From positions 14,187,032-14,251,031 of the forward strand of contig NC_084803.1 in the NCBI RefSeq assembly GCF_963583255.1: a DNA stretch of 64,000 bases, read 5' to 3'. Position 1 is the stretch's first letter; each line of letters opens with the position of its first letter. This DNA comes from Pyrus communis (lineage: Eukaryota; Streptophyta; Magnoliopsida; Rosales; Rosaceae). A model generated the notes under the pieces. It saw only the letters and a program-made list of their open reading frames with translations. It did not search any database and was not told the origin of the DNA. The translations under genes and the position numbers were made by a program. Below are positions 12,216 through 23,870 of the stretch, one piece after another.

Positions 12216-13696
12216 TTATGATTCAGAAACCCCCCGATATACCACGACACTGAGGAATAAGTGTTTGAGAAAACCTGTAGGATGTGTAAACGTTTTTCGG
12301 TTTCCCCTTTTTTATTTCGTTTGAAGAATTTTTTTTTTTCTTTGTATTTTTTTAGATTTTTATGTATTTTTATAACTTACACCTGCGCTGTGTATGGTTA
12401 CTATGTTTATGTTTCTAACATTTGGGGGTTATGACCTGACTCAGTTTAGCATAATCTTATTTACAGCATTCTATTAGCGAGTTATACTCTTAAGGAGCCT
12501 CTTTGAGAATAATTGTTTAAGATGGGATTTCATATTTCCAAATGAAGAGTCTTGATGGCTTCAAGAGCTTCGGTTGTAGAGACTTCGCTTACACTTGTCG
12601 GGATTCTAACATTTATACGGTTGTATATTTCCCTCCCTTTCTCTCAAGTGACCTTGTCTTGTGATTATAGCATGTAATCGGTTGCATATCTCACTTATCA
12701 AGTGCCCTAGTCACGTGATGAGAGAAACAGAATAATTGCGTCCAAATTCTACCGTTAGGTAGGGCCTCAAGATTTCTTATGACTGGATTGATGGCTGGTA
12801 CTGAATACGACTATCACATAAAATTTTAAAATGGATTCTGGCATATCCCACAATGGTTGTGGACAGAAGAATTATCCGCACACTTTTTTTTCTTCTTTGC
12901 ACTTGTTCATTTGTCTCTTGATTCTATTTTATTTAATCTGACGGCCAAAATTATAGTTGAGACTACAAGAAAGAAATAGGTATACGGAAATCAGTTCTCT
13001 CCCAAATATTGTGGCCTTACAAGTCCTTTCTAGAGGAGTGAGACCACATGATTGAACTGGACTTTCCAGGCATCAATACTCAATAGGATATTGATGCTCT
13101 CTGTTGTTGGACAGTTAATTTTGGGGGGTCACTGTCCAATTTTTGGTGGAAAGTCTTAAAAAAAGGGGCCCAACTGTGTCCGATTCAAAGGAGAAAGCTT
13201 TCAAATTTTCAATCGAATGGGACGGGATTTATATACTTTGTCCTCTTCAATTCGTTCCATTACTGTAAAGCATATTTTGTAGAAATATTCCAGTACAGTA
13301 ACACATCAGTAAGCACCAATCAGCAATAAAATAAAGACCAACAAATTTTTTATAGAGATTGTCATACGAACCGCTGCAGAAACATGAAACTGGTTTTGTA
13401 TACACATACTTTTAAAAAAAAAAAAAATTGTCTGTTATACGAACACAGTTTGAACCGTTAAATTAGCATAAGCACAATACTCAACCATCCAAGTATTATT
13501 GAAATCAAGGTGTATACTTATTCTTTATTATTCAAAATTGATCAAAATACAAGCTCGATCGATACTATTTATCCAAATTTTTCCTTCTCTTTTCCTCTTT
13601 CTTTTTTCTTGTTAATTGGAAAAACAAAAAAACTAATATCCTCATATATTATATATAAATGTATAGAGTGTATGGCCGTCTATGTAATTTTTTGCC
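12216..13696. other. 3' region of UBP1 and spacer
   Basis: About 200 bases of T-rich sequence follow the stop and should be the UBP1 3' untranslated region. No further gene is seen up to the convergent FLZ gene. A short hairpin-prone phrase, 'gcatcaatactcaataggatattgatgc', occurs at about 13070-13100. Confidence 0.45.
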
Positions 13697-14645
13697 TTAA
13701 ATCACAAGAATCCCAGTAGAGAAGATCCCATCTTTGGAACAAGACGAGCTCGAAACATCCGCAGATCTCAAGGCTTCTAATCTGCACTGCTCTTTCCTCT
13801 CATCGGCAACTATCTGGGTTGACCGACATTCTGTGCTACAAAATGCCTTTTCTCCTCTGTAAGAAAAACATCACAGGAAACATTAATGACATAATCAAAC
13901 CTAAATCCCAACAAAACAGTGTTAAATACAAACAAGATAAGGTTTCCAAGGTTTTTAACCACTCCCTTGCACTCAAGTTCGAATAGTTATCCAGTAGTTT
14001 AGATTAGGTTAATTAGAATACTGCTTTAATAAAGAACAAGAAAAAGTTGTTAAGATTGTAATACCTGTACATGTATATGTCCCTGCCATGGAGGTTTTTC
14101 TTGCACAAATGGCAGCAACTGAGGAAATCCGATGTAGGAAAAATCGAACTTTCAAGATCATCAGCACATATAGTCAAACCACAGCTACTGGCACGGCGGT
14201 GCATGGCACTTCCCGCGCAGTCACCACCGTCGTAGTACACCTTTGTGCATGACTTTTTTTGTCCACGTAGAGTCACGTAAGTATAATTCTCTGAACTATC
14301 TTCCTCAAATTCTTGGACACCTCCTGATGAAAACCCATCACAGTTTTGACCCGAATTCACCGGAATCGGGTCGGACCGGTTCGTGTTCGGACAGAACACA
14401 GCGTATTTTGCCAATATTTCACGTCCGTTATGGGTTGATTTTTCCAGGGCAGCTAGTATTCCCAACCCAACACCACCAACGTCATATCTCTTTACGCCTC
14501 TAGGACTTGAAGTAGGTTGTATCTTGAGGTCCAGTGGACCTCTAGGGCTTGTGTCCGTGTCGGAAAACCCGGCACTGCTGCCGGAAACTAGGAGTTCCGA
14601 TATCTTTCCGACCATCGGGAGAGGTCTCTTGCCAAACTTCAACAT
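13697..14645 (-). CDS. FCS-like zinc finger (FLZ, DUF581) protein
   Basis: FLZ proteins are plant-specific adaptors that bind SnRK1 kinase subunits through a C-terminal zinc finger. Two exons: 14065-14645 and 13697-13856 (minus strand, GT-AG), giving 246 residues. The finger spans about 174-218: C178 and C181 (CHLC), then RGEKAFCSTEC with C200 and C204 after the splice junction, i.e. the expected Cx2C-x18-Cx3C pattern, followed by the family-typical STQIVADERKEQ. The N-terminus MLKFGKRPLP resembles the usual MLxGKRPRP-type start, so I chose the ATG at 14645; an in-frame ATG at 14660 would add five residues. The central part includes the conserved GVGLGILAAL segment. A minus-strand frame that reads through the intron ends shortly after it and is an artefact. 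Confidence 0.92.
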
Positions 14646-15415
14646 AATTTTTGCGTACAAATTTTGTGTTTAGGCCCTCTCCCAATTTAAGAAGATTGAA
14701 ATGGAAGTGTTTGAGTGTATTTGGAATGCTTTTAAGCTTTTCAGGCTCACCAATATATGATGGAGGAGTGGGTGGACAGTGGACTTAGTGGTTTGGTTTT
14801 CGAAGTGACTCTCTATAAGTTCTTTAAGACTTCACAATTTAATGTCAATTCTTGTGTTAATATTATAAAACATTATTTTAAAAACATGAGATGTTAGAAA
14901 TAATCTCACTTTTAAAAGAGTTTTCTTGATATTTCTCATTAGAATTATGTAAGTTATGATTGTTTTCAAACACCCATAAAATATTTGACTTACTTTACTT
15001 TATGGGAAATGAATTCGATATGATGACAAATAATAACCTATAACACTTTTTCTTTCTTTTACGCTCCTCCTTATATTTGTCCCCAAAAAAAAAAAAAAAA
15101 CATTATTCTTTATATATTTTTGTTGTTTTCGTTTGCTTTAAAAAAAAAAAATGTTGTATAAAACGTAAAAAAAAAAAAGTATGTTTATCATATTCCTCCT
15201 TATTCATGTTTGATCTTTTTGCCCTCCTATTATTGTTTCTATACTTAATTCTTGAATTTGACTACAATACCTACATGTGTTTAATATAATTAGTATCTCG
15301 ACTTTTAGACATTGATGATATTATATACACGTAATTATTATAGGCAATCCTTTCATTCTCATTTAATTTGTTCATTCCACTTGTTAATAAAGAAAAAGTT
15401 AACTAAAGTGATGAA
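14646..15415. other. FLZ upstream region and AT-rich spacer
   Basis: The first few hundred bases should be the FLZ leader and promoter (read leftward); I see no clear TATA box. From 15085 to 15180 there are several A runs. No gene is supported. Confidence 0.4.
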
Positions 15416-16054
15416 TGTGACATCCCACATCACCAAGGGGAGTGATCCTTATATGTATATTCTCATCCTTACCTAGCACGAGGCCTTTTGAGAGCTCACT
15501 GGCTTTGGGTTCTGTAGGAACTCTGAAGTTAAGTGAGAAAGGGGCTAAAACAATCCCATGATGGGTGACTCACTAGGAAGTTGCTCGTGAGTTCCCAAAA
15601 ACAAAACCGTGAGGGAATGGTAAGCCCAAAGCGGACAATATCGTGCTACGGTGGTAGAGCGGGCTCGGAAAGTGATCTGCCCCAGGCCGGGATGTGACAA
15701 TTGGTATCAGAGCCTAACCCTGGCCGCGTGTGTGCTGACAAGGACGTCGGGCCCCTAAGGGGGGGTGGATTGTGACATCCCACATCGCCCAGGGGAGTGA
15801 TCCTTATATGTATATTCTCATCCTTACCTAGCACGAGGCCTTTTAGGAGCTCACTGGCTTCGGGTTCCGTAGGAACTCCGAAGTTAAGTGAGAAGGGGGC
15901 TAGAGTAATCCCATGATAGGTGACCCACTGGGAAGTTGCTCGTGAGTTCCCAAAAACAAAACCGTGAGGGAATGGTAAGCCCAAAGCGGACAATATCGTG
16001 CTACGGTGGTGGAGCGGACCCGGAAAGTGATCCGCCCCAGACCGAGATGTGACA
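15416..16054 (+). mobile_element. Cassandra TRIM retrotransposon, complete (two LTRs)
   Basis: Non-autonomous LTR element of 639 bp. The two LTRs (15416-15699 and 15771-16054) are both 284 bp and open TGTGACATCCCACATC and close ATGTGACA. The primer-binding site TGGTATCAGAGC, complementary to initiator tRNA-Met, is at 15702-15713. A purine run ending in the G tract at about 15758-15765 is the polypurine site. Each LTR contains a 5S-rRNA-like stretch ('aactccgaagttaag' and 'atgggtgacccactgggaagt'). Flanking pentamers ATGAA and AGGAA differ at one base, so the target duplication has decayed slightly. No protein is encoded. Confidence 0.93.
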
Positions 16055-18480
16055 AGGAATCTATAATTGTCAATTGCTCAACTGTTAAAAATCAAATGCT
16101 AAAAACAAATTCATTAAATAATGAATTTGTAAGTGTGGCATTTTAAACTTTTAGTTAATTCTCTATAAAAAGAATAAAAAAGCTGAGTGCTAAAATTACC
16201 TTTTTGTGTTTAATTATTTAAGTTTTTATTAGGAAAATTTTATTTGAACTCATCTAACTTTTTTCTACACTCAACTTATTCTCTTCATCCATATTTTTTT
16301 TTTTAAAGAATTAAGATTTCTTTAAACCCAAATTTATTACCTATCATTTCAAACCCAATTCAAAATGTAAAATTATCTTTACACTCATTCTCTTTATAAA
16401 ATAACATATCTAATTCAATGTTTTTTTTTTCAAATAGGCGTCATTTGCCCCTCTATAATTGCATATGCCGTATAGGACTAGCATTTCTATGGCTGCTTTT
16501 TTTCTTTCTGCTACCACAACCCATCCATGGACTTGGGATCCAAGAGATCATTCCATAGAGTTGAATTTGCCAAGAGAATGTTATGCAAGCTCTAGTTCAG
16601 TCCTTTTTAAATTGAGCATTTTCATGTACTTTTTCATAAACTTTGAAGTGATATAGGGTTGGATGTTTTGCTACTATGTTAATAAACAAATAAACAAATT
16701 GGAGCTATTTCGAATAAAAAAGTTGTAAGACATGCCACCCGCTAGTTCGTGGTTAAGGTTGAGCAATCTTTATTTGCACCAAGAATCAAGTTTTATGTCT
16801 TTGCAGTACTAATCAAAAGTCCTTACACTGGTGTTTTGGGGCGCATACAGACGGCATAGAAAAAAAAATACAATATAATATAAAAAGTATGAAATTTAAT
16901 CCAAAGAAGAAGCAAACAAAAATATGAAATTTAATCCAAAGAAGAAGCAAACAAACAAAATATCCATAAATCGAGTCATACCTTAGTTGGAGGATTAAAA
17001 ACTTTAAAATCACCATTCATCAATACAAAATTTTGTTTTTCTCTTTCAGAGTTATTAGGGTTTTAGTTAGAATGAACGTAGGATAAACAAAGGATGATAC
17101 TAGGGTTTAATTATAATATGCGAATCTATTGATAAATTTGATTTTTATTATTAAATTTATTTTGTACTTAATTGTAATTATATAATAAAGTAAAATAGAC
17201 AATTAACATTTAAAATTTAAATAAAATGTATAAAAAAGTTAAATGAATTTAAATAAAATTTCTCTTTTTATTATTAGGTATTTTATAATAAAATTGGTTC
17301 CAATAAAAAGTCACTTATCAAAGAGGCAATTGTTTGGAAATGTCCTTTTCCAATTTCTGGGACCACATGCTCAGTTGGGGCCCACATAAAATTCCTTGAG
17401 CATTATCACCGGTGGATTGGCTGCAGGTGTCAGAAATCCAAAGGGATTGGGCAACAACAATAATTACTAAACCACAGCTGTGTGAGCCCACAGAAAATTG
17501 AGGGCCCACTTTTGTCATTGAAAACGACGCGGCCTGGTTTCTTGTTTGCAACTGTAAACGACTATAATACCCTTGCATTATGATATAAAGGAACAAAATA
17601 CAATTTGTTAAAGAGTATTAGCTGTCCTCTATGTTTTATTTTCTCAAATTTTAATTGGTTGTAAAACGTGCAGTTTTCATGTAAATTTGGAGTTTGTTTG
17701 AAATTTCTTTTCTCCTAAATATAAAAATTTTGTTGTATTGCAAATGAGTGAAATTATTTCTATATATCGAGAATATATCTGTTTGAGTTTTACAATAAAT
17801 TATTTATAAAAAACTTTAAAAAAAACACATTGCTTTGATTTTTATAAGCTTATGTAAATAAATATTAAATTAAATTTTTTTTATTAGCCCTGTACGTATT
17901 ATTGAACACTATTCACATAATTTATTACTACATAACTTTTTTTAATCTTATATTATCAAGAGGCAATCCAGCATAGAGAGAGAGAGAGAGAAAAAAAAAA
18001 AAAAAAAAAAAGGCAATCCAGCAGCATCAATTTTACATAGTAACAATTGTTAAAAAAGTAATCAAATTAGATGAAGTAAAGCAACCAAATTAGTTGAGTG
18101 AATAAATTTCAGTAGCTAAAGCTTTACAAAGTAATATTTTCACAATAGTTCTTTAGACGTGAAAAACGCTTGAGAGAAATGCTAAGGAGATTTTTTTCAA
18201 AATAGGTCTGTTCATGGGCTCTTTGCCACCTAACGTCAAATCCTATGGCAATATTATAAATTATTATTCTAAAAACGTAAGGTAGCAAAGAATCCATAGA
18301 AAATCACTTTTAAGATAGTCTTCTTCGCATTTCGCATCGATTGAAGGCGGACCAAAACCAAAATGAACTCTTGCTTCCATCGTCTCTTCCAAACTGATGT
18401 TCCAATATCTTTGTGTCATTTGTTTATTATATCTTTTGAGTGGTGATTAATGCCTCTAATCTCAATGTCATTTTTTCTAG
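16055..18480. other. AT-rich intergenic region with microsatellites
   Basis: No gene is supported. Short direct repeats occur ('gaaatttaatccaaagaagaagcaaacaaa' twice around 16890-16955). A (GA)n run followed by about 23 A lies at 17975-18011 and is bracketed by two copies of 'aggcaatccagca'. Confidence 0.45.
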
Positions 18481-18487
18481 GGTTTTT

Positions 18488-19945
18488 TTTTAATTTTTCA
18501 CAAATGGTCTTTAAGATTGATCAAACTCATCATTTTGGTCCCTCACTTTCAAAATCAATCAATGTTGTCCCTGTCATTCACTAGCGCACATCAATTTGGT
18601 CATTCCGTTAAGATTTCGTCAACTATTCTATTAGTTTGTATGTCATACCCACAAATCCAATAAAATGATGACACATGGATTACACAAAATGAGGATTTTT
18701 ATCGCAAATGGTCTCTTACATTGATCGAACTCCCCATTTTGGTCTCTAAGTTTCAAAAATTGATAAATTTGGTCCATGACTTTAAGGCCTAGTTTGGTAC
18801 TGAGGTGATTCTGTAAAAAGCTGGTACCAAAAAAAGCTGGGAGATGTTCTTGTGTTTGGTAAACATTCAGCTTCAGTTTTTTTTCATAGTTTTGGGTGAA
18901 AAAAAGCCAAAAACAAGAAGATGCAAAACCCAACTTTGAAAAACCGGTTTTTTTTCACATCTGTTTTACATAAAAGTTTACCAAACACTATAATACTGTT
19001 TTTTTTCTTTTCAAAATCACTTTTACAAAAAAGTTTACCAAACACTTTGCTGCTTTATTTCATAGCTGCTTATTCTCACAGCACAGCAGAAGCAGTTTTT
19101 TTTCAAAGCACAACTATACCAAACCAGCCCTAAATACCGCACATCAATTTAATCATTTCGTTAAAGTTTCATCAGTATTTTTTGTCCCACTAATCCAATC
19201 AATATGGCGCCACATGGATTAACTATAAGAAATTTTTTTTTTTTTTAAGATTTAAAACTAAAAGTAAAATAAGAAACAAAAAACCAAAACTTAAAAAAAA
19301 GAAAAAAAAGTCGTCGTCTTCATCAAGGTATGCTCAAAAGGAAAAAGAAGGCATCATGACACCACTAAAGGACTTGGCCTCCTGAACTCACTTCTCACTC
19401 TCTCTAGTTGGTTATAAATCCTAAATCCTATCAAATTTGAATTGAATTTGGATTTGATTTTATCGAATTTAGATTGAATTTTTGTTTCCAAATGGGGTTG
19501 TGGGGTGCGAGAAAAATGTAAGCGTGGAATACTCTTCTTTTGGTTCACTCTTTAAAAAATAGTTTCTTATAGTTAATTCACGTTGAGCCATATAATTGGA
19601 TTAGTGGGACCACATTGACAGAGGGAATAAATTGATGCATGGTAGTGAAAGTCAAGGACTAAATTTATCGATTTTTGAAACTCAGAGATCAAATTGAGGA
19701 GTTGGATCAATATCATGGACAATTTACAATAAAAACTCTTATTTTGTGTAATCCATGTGTCACCATTTGATTGGATTTTGGGTCCCACGTTCAAACTAAT
19801 ATAATAGTTGACAGAATCTTAACGGAATGACCAAATTGATGTGAGGTAGTGAATATCAGGGACGACATTGATTGATTTTGAAAGTGAGAGATCAAAATGA
19901 TGAGTTTGGTCATCTCATGAATCATTTGTGATAAAAAAACGTTTT
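18488..19945. mobile_element. Long fold-back element with duplicated arms
   Basis: The left arm (about 18488-18785 plus 19131-19245) reads 'cacaaatggtctttaag...catcattttggtccctcac...cacatcaatttggtcattccgttaa'. The right arm (about 19555-19945) is its diverged reverse complement. Each arm itself consists of two tandem units of about 230 bp. A Harbinger-like MITE interrupts the left arm. The loop (about 19245-19555) has no recognisable gene. It resembles long-TIR, non-autonomous plant elements; the superfamily is unresolved. Confidence 0.75.
18786..19130. mobile_element. PIF/Harbinger (Tourist)-like MITE nested in a fold-back arm
   Basis: This 345 bp element has inverted ends GGCCTAGTTTGGTA and (reverse complement) GGGCTGGTTTGGTA, matching at 12 of 14 positions, flanked on both sides by TAA. 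A 3 bp TWA target duplication with GGSCTRGTTTGG-type ends is the hallmark of Tourist-like MITEs. The sequence on either side continues the arm of the older fold-back element, so insertion order is clear. No transposase. Confidence 0.85.
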
Positions 19946-20112
19946 TTCTATTTTACATTTTCATTTTTTTATGTAGTAGTTCGGGGGATCGCCAATTCAA
20001 TGTTCTAGAAAGAAAGGGAAGGGTTTTACTATTATATTACCAACAGAGGGAAATTTTGTCATCATATTTTACAAGGAGAAAAGCTCCATAAACGTCAATA
20101 AAGAAAGGGGGA

Positions 20113-20135
20113 GGGGGGGGGGGGGGGGGGGGGGG
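20113..20135 (+). repeat. Poly(G) run of 23 bases
   Basis: An uninterrupted run of G in 'aagaaaggggga(G)23agagg'. Such runs are rare in plant spacers, can fold as a G-quadruplex and often vary in length or contain sequencing error. Confidence 0.85.
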
Positions 20136-20611
20136 AGAGGATGAATTTCATGTGTGGCAATCTTTAATAGGATGACTGAGGTAGCGGCATGTGCAGGTAA
20201 TTAGAGTTTACGAGAACGACTTACATAGAACACGAAATCACTTTATAATACAATTTAAGTCCCTATAAAATGATAACCCATTTCGTATGAGTCCTATTTG
20301 GAGTCGACCCTCCTCTGAGTGGCAAACCACAACGACCTAAGAATCATTTATACAGAAGAGGGTGTCAAGATGTTGACAACATTCAATTATTAATTCCAAA
20401 AAAATATTTAAAAAGTAAATATATATTAAAAAAACAAGTACCCTTTAACTTGAGTTATTTTATTTTTGGTTTTTAGTCAAAATAATATATACGATTGACA
20501 TAACTCCTCATTTTAGTCTTTAAGATTTGAAATCGATAAATGTAGTTTCTAAATTTATCAATTATCAATCATTTTGGTCATTCCGTAAAAAATCTCTATC
20601 AAGAGAGTTAA

Positions 20612-23600
20612 TGTGACAACCCGTTCCAAATTTTACGTTTTTATTTTATTTTAAAAGCGTGAATTTACTAAATTGCCCTAGAGGCAATGACTTTGACTTC
20701 CGTTGACCATCGACTTGAGAGATGTGGGACTTATTCTTTAAGCATATCCTCGTAGTACTCTTTGGTACGAACGTATAGGCGAAAGCCGTTTGCGCGTCCG
20801 GATTATAACGGTATAGTTACGGACGTTCGAAATTGGTTATTCAAGGTTTAGTGTGTATTTAAATTAAAAAAAAAAGGAAAGAGAGCTTCCCGTGCACCCA
20901 TACCCGCGCCACCACGAAACCATCTTCCAAGGCCGATTCCGGCCAACTCCGGTGGAGTTTTTCGATGCCACCACCACCATCTTGAAGCTCTCATTCCCCT
21001 CTACAAAACCCACCCAAGAACCACCTTGATTAACCATGGTATGGAGCGGTTTGAGGCCACGAAAGTTGACGAAAATCAATGGTGCTCCGGCCACCCTTTT
21101 CGATTTTCCGGCAAATCGGCAAAGCGATGGCCGATGCCACCACTTGGGCTTTGTAGCCCATCATCCCAGGAGCAAAACCCAACCAACCTTGACCCCGTTG
21201 GACCACCGTGGACGACGAATCGACGTCGGGAAGTTTTAGGCACCCGCCGGCTTCGTGGGCAAAATTGACCATCTTCCGTCCACTTTTGGACTTCGTGGCA
21301 GGTATGAAATTTTCTCCACTCACTGAGATCTTCATTTCTGTGAAGTTTGAGAATTTTTGGAAATAGTTGGATTTTCCGGCGAGTCGGGGCGGCCGACCGC
21401 CACCCGCGGCGGCGCGTGGCCAGTGGGCCGCCAATGCTATTTTTAGGCTATGTCAAATGTCTTGATTTCAGTTTTGTCATTTGAATGACGTAGGTTGATA
21501 GTTGGAACCTAAATTCATTACGATACGTTACTTGATAAAAATGTGAATCGATGATCCGACCGTTGGATCGTCACCAAAATGGGATATATTGTAATACGTA
21601 ATATTTAAAGATCATAGGAATTTACGGATCAGGATTTCGACTTACGGATCTTCCTGAATTGGATTTGTAAGTTAGTAAAATAAATGTTCATGGCCACTTG
21701 TTTTAGGCAATTGGCGGAGATCTGACCGTTGGATCATAATGAAATTTTAGTATGTTATTCTAGAAACATATTGTGGATCGTTGGGAGTTATGGATTGGAA
21801 ATCTGATATGCGGATCTTCCGGGTCAAGTTATACAGGGTTGTAAATCCTACCGTCGATCTTTGATCGACGGTTGACTTGTGGTCAATGGGTATCAAACTA
21901 TTTTAGAATGTCGTTGAGGTTGTGTTTTATGTGAATTACGTACTCTTCGGATAAGAGTTCTGAGATGTGATTTGATAATTGGTCACAGGGACCAATCATT
22001 CAGGACGCCTCGATGTGTGCGCTAGAGAATCATAGCGTGGACTCCAGGTAAGTGGATCTTTTCCTTTTTTCGTACATATTATTGAGAGTTCTATCGACAC
22101 TTTTAAATTGATTAGGTATATTACTTTCATATATAATTATTGGGAATGCTTTCAAGTGCAAAGGTGAACTCAGGACACCCAGGTAAGTTCAGGTGAGTTT
22201 ATGGTACTAGTTGAATCGATTGCGTTATAGCATGACTACAGTTATGTGTTAGGCAACTTCGATACTGTCGTACTGGTTGCCATGAGTTGCACATGTTATA
22301 TTGAGATGCATTGAGAGCTCATAACCTGCACCCTCGGTGTTAGTGCTCCCGCCCGTGGCCAGGGCACAGTCCTTCACGTGATGTTCACCTCCCGCACCCC
22401 CAGGCCTGTCGTACAGACCACTTTAGGTGGTTCCGACTCGTAGGTGACCCGCGATTATTCGCCCAGTCTTCACGTGATCGTAGCACTTGAGCGTATTTAT
22501 TTACACCCAGTCCTGTCGTACAGACCACTTTAGGTGGTTCCGACTCGTGTGCAGGTATACTTATTGAGCTATATGCTAGCCAGGATTGATGAGATATGGA
22601 TAAGTCGTACAGGTCACTATAGGTGACTCCGACTTATATGCTAGCCAGGATTGATGAGATATGGGTAAGTCGTACAGGTCACTATAGGTGACTCCGACTT
22701 ATATGCTAGCCAGGATTGATGAGATATGGATAAGTCGTACAGGTCACTAGAGGTGACTCCGACTTATATGCTAGCCAGGATTGATGAGATATGGGTAAGT
22801 CGTACAGGTCACTATAGGTGACTCCGACTTATATGCTAGCCAGGATTGATGAGATATGGGTAAGTCGTACAGGTCACTATAGGTGACTCCGACTTATATG
22901 CTAGCCAGGATTGATGAGATATGGATAAGTCGTACAGGTCACTAGAGGTGACTCCGACTTATATGCTAGCCAGGATTGATGAGATATGGGTAAGTCGTAC
23001 AGGTCACTATAGGTGACTCCGACTTATATGCTAGCCAGGATTGATGAGATATGGATAAGTCGTACAGGTCACTATAGGTGACTCCGACTTATATGCTAGC
23101 CATGATTGATGAGATACGGATAAGTTGTACATGTCATTTTAGATGACTCTGACTGATATATTACTTTGTATTGATTTAGTTCATTTGGCCTACTTATTAA
23201 TGTATGGTGGAGTTAATGGCAAACCGTGGTTTTGGTCATTTCTGAGTATGGTTTGGATATATGTATATATGTTGTACTGTCTTATGGAAAACGATACGAG
23301 TTTTACATTTAGGGGCATTACTTTTAGAGAGGTAATAACTTTGGTAAGCTCGGTTTTATTGCTTACTCATACTTTCTGTTTGGTGCCCTTCAGGTTTTAG
23401 CTGCTGAGTTTGTATCGACAAGAATCTGTGGCGAATCTTAGTATTGATGGATTTTTTTTTAGGGTATGATTCTTACCCATACTACTGTACCTTACTTATG
23501 CTCTGACATCGCGTGTGAAATGGGTTCGCTCCCACTCGTAGCGCACTCTGGTACTTAGACACTTTTAGATTCAAATTTATTCACTTTTTGTACACTATCA

Positions 23601-23686
23601 CATTTTATGGCTTCGTCACCTTCCAGGTGTCGGCCAGCACAACTCGATTCAGGGTCCAAGTGGACTTTCTGGGTCGGGGTGTGTCA
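20612..23686 (+). mobile_element. Solo LTR of a large LTR retrotransposon (3,075 bp)
   Basis: It begins TGTGACAACCCG and ends GGGGTGTGTCA and is flanked by a perfect 5 bp target duplication GTTAA (20607-20611 and 23687-23691). There is no second LTR, primer-binding site or gag-pol, so it is a solo LTR left by unequal recombination. Length and terminal style suggest a long-LTR Ty3/Gypsy element (Del/Tekay-like); that placement is inference. It contains a TATA-like stretch (about 20848-20862) and a 65 bp minisatellite. Internal frames are chance. Confidence 0.85.
22571..23155 (+). repeat. 65 bp tandem repeat of hairpin units inside the solo LTR
   Basis: Nine units start at 22571, 22636, 22701, 22766, 22831, 22896, 22961, 23026 and 23091; the last is degenerate. 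Each carries a dyad: ATAAGTCG...GGTCAC, a 'tata' or 'taga' loop, then GTGAC...CGACTTAT. Two base variants (GGATAAG/GGGTAAG and CACTATAGG/CACTAGAGG) show units 2-4 repeated as units 5-7, a 195 bp higher-order duplication. Related half-hairpins with 'gaccactttaggtggttc' occur upstream at about 22410-22440 and 22516-22546. Confidence 0.95.
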
Positions 23687-23870
23687 GTTAATATTGCTAA
23701 AGATTTCATTATTAAATTGAGAGTATTTTTGTCATTTTGATCATTATTTCATAGAATTTTTCACCGAATAATCAAAATGATTGATAGTGGACAAACTCAA
23801 ATATCACTTCATTTGATTTCAAATCTTAGAGACCAAAATGAAGAATTATGCCAATCTGAGAGATTATTTT

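Larger units (their letters stand above)
20462..23870. mobile_element. Second fold-back element, split by a solo LTR
   Basis: The left arm (20462-20611) and right arm (23687-23870) are diverged inverted copies containing 'cctcattttagtctttaagatttgaaatc' and 'caatcattttggtcattccg' type phrases, the same family as the element at 18488-19945. The loop has been invaded by the solo LTR at 20612-23686. No coding content. Confidence 0.7.

Noticed and set aside
15702..15713. tRNA fragment
   Set aside because: The match to initiator tRNA-Met is the 12-base primer-binding site of a TRIM; no cloverleaf is present.
20864..21434. Possible genes in the GC-rich part of the solo LTR
   Set aside because: Frames overlap on both strands without domains, and the region is bounded by LTR ends and a target duplication.
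22571..23155. CRISPR-like array of regularly spaced repeats
   Set aside because: The units are contiguous 65 bp tandem repeats without unique spacers, in a plant LTR; this is a minisatellite.
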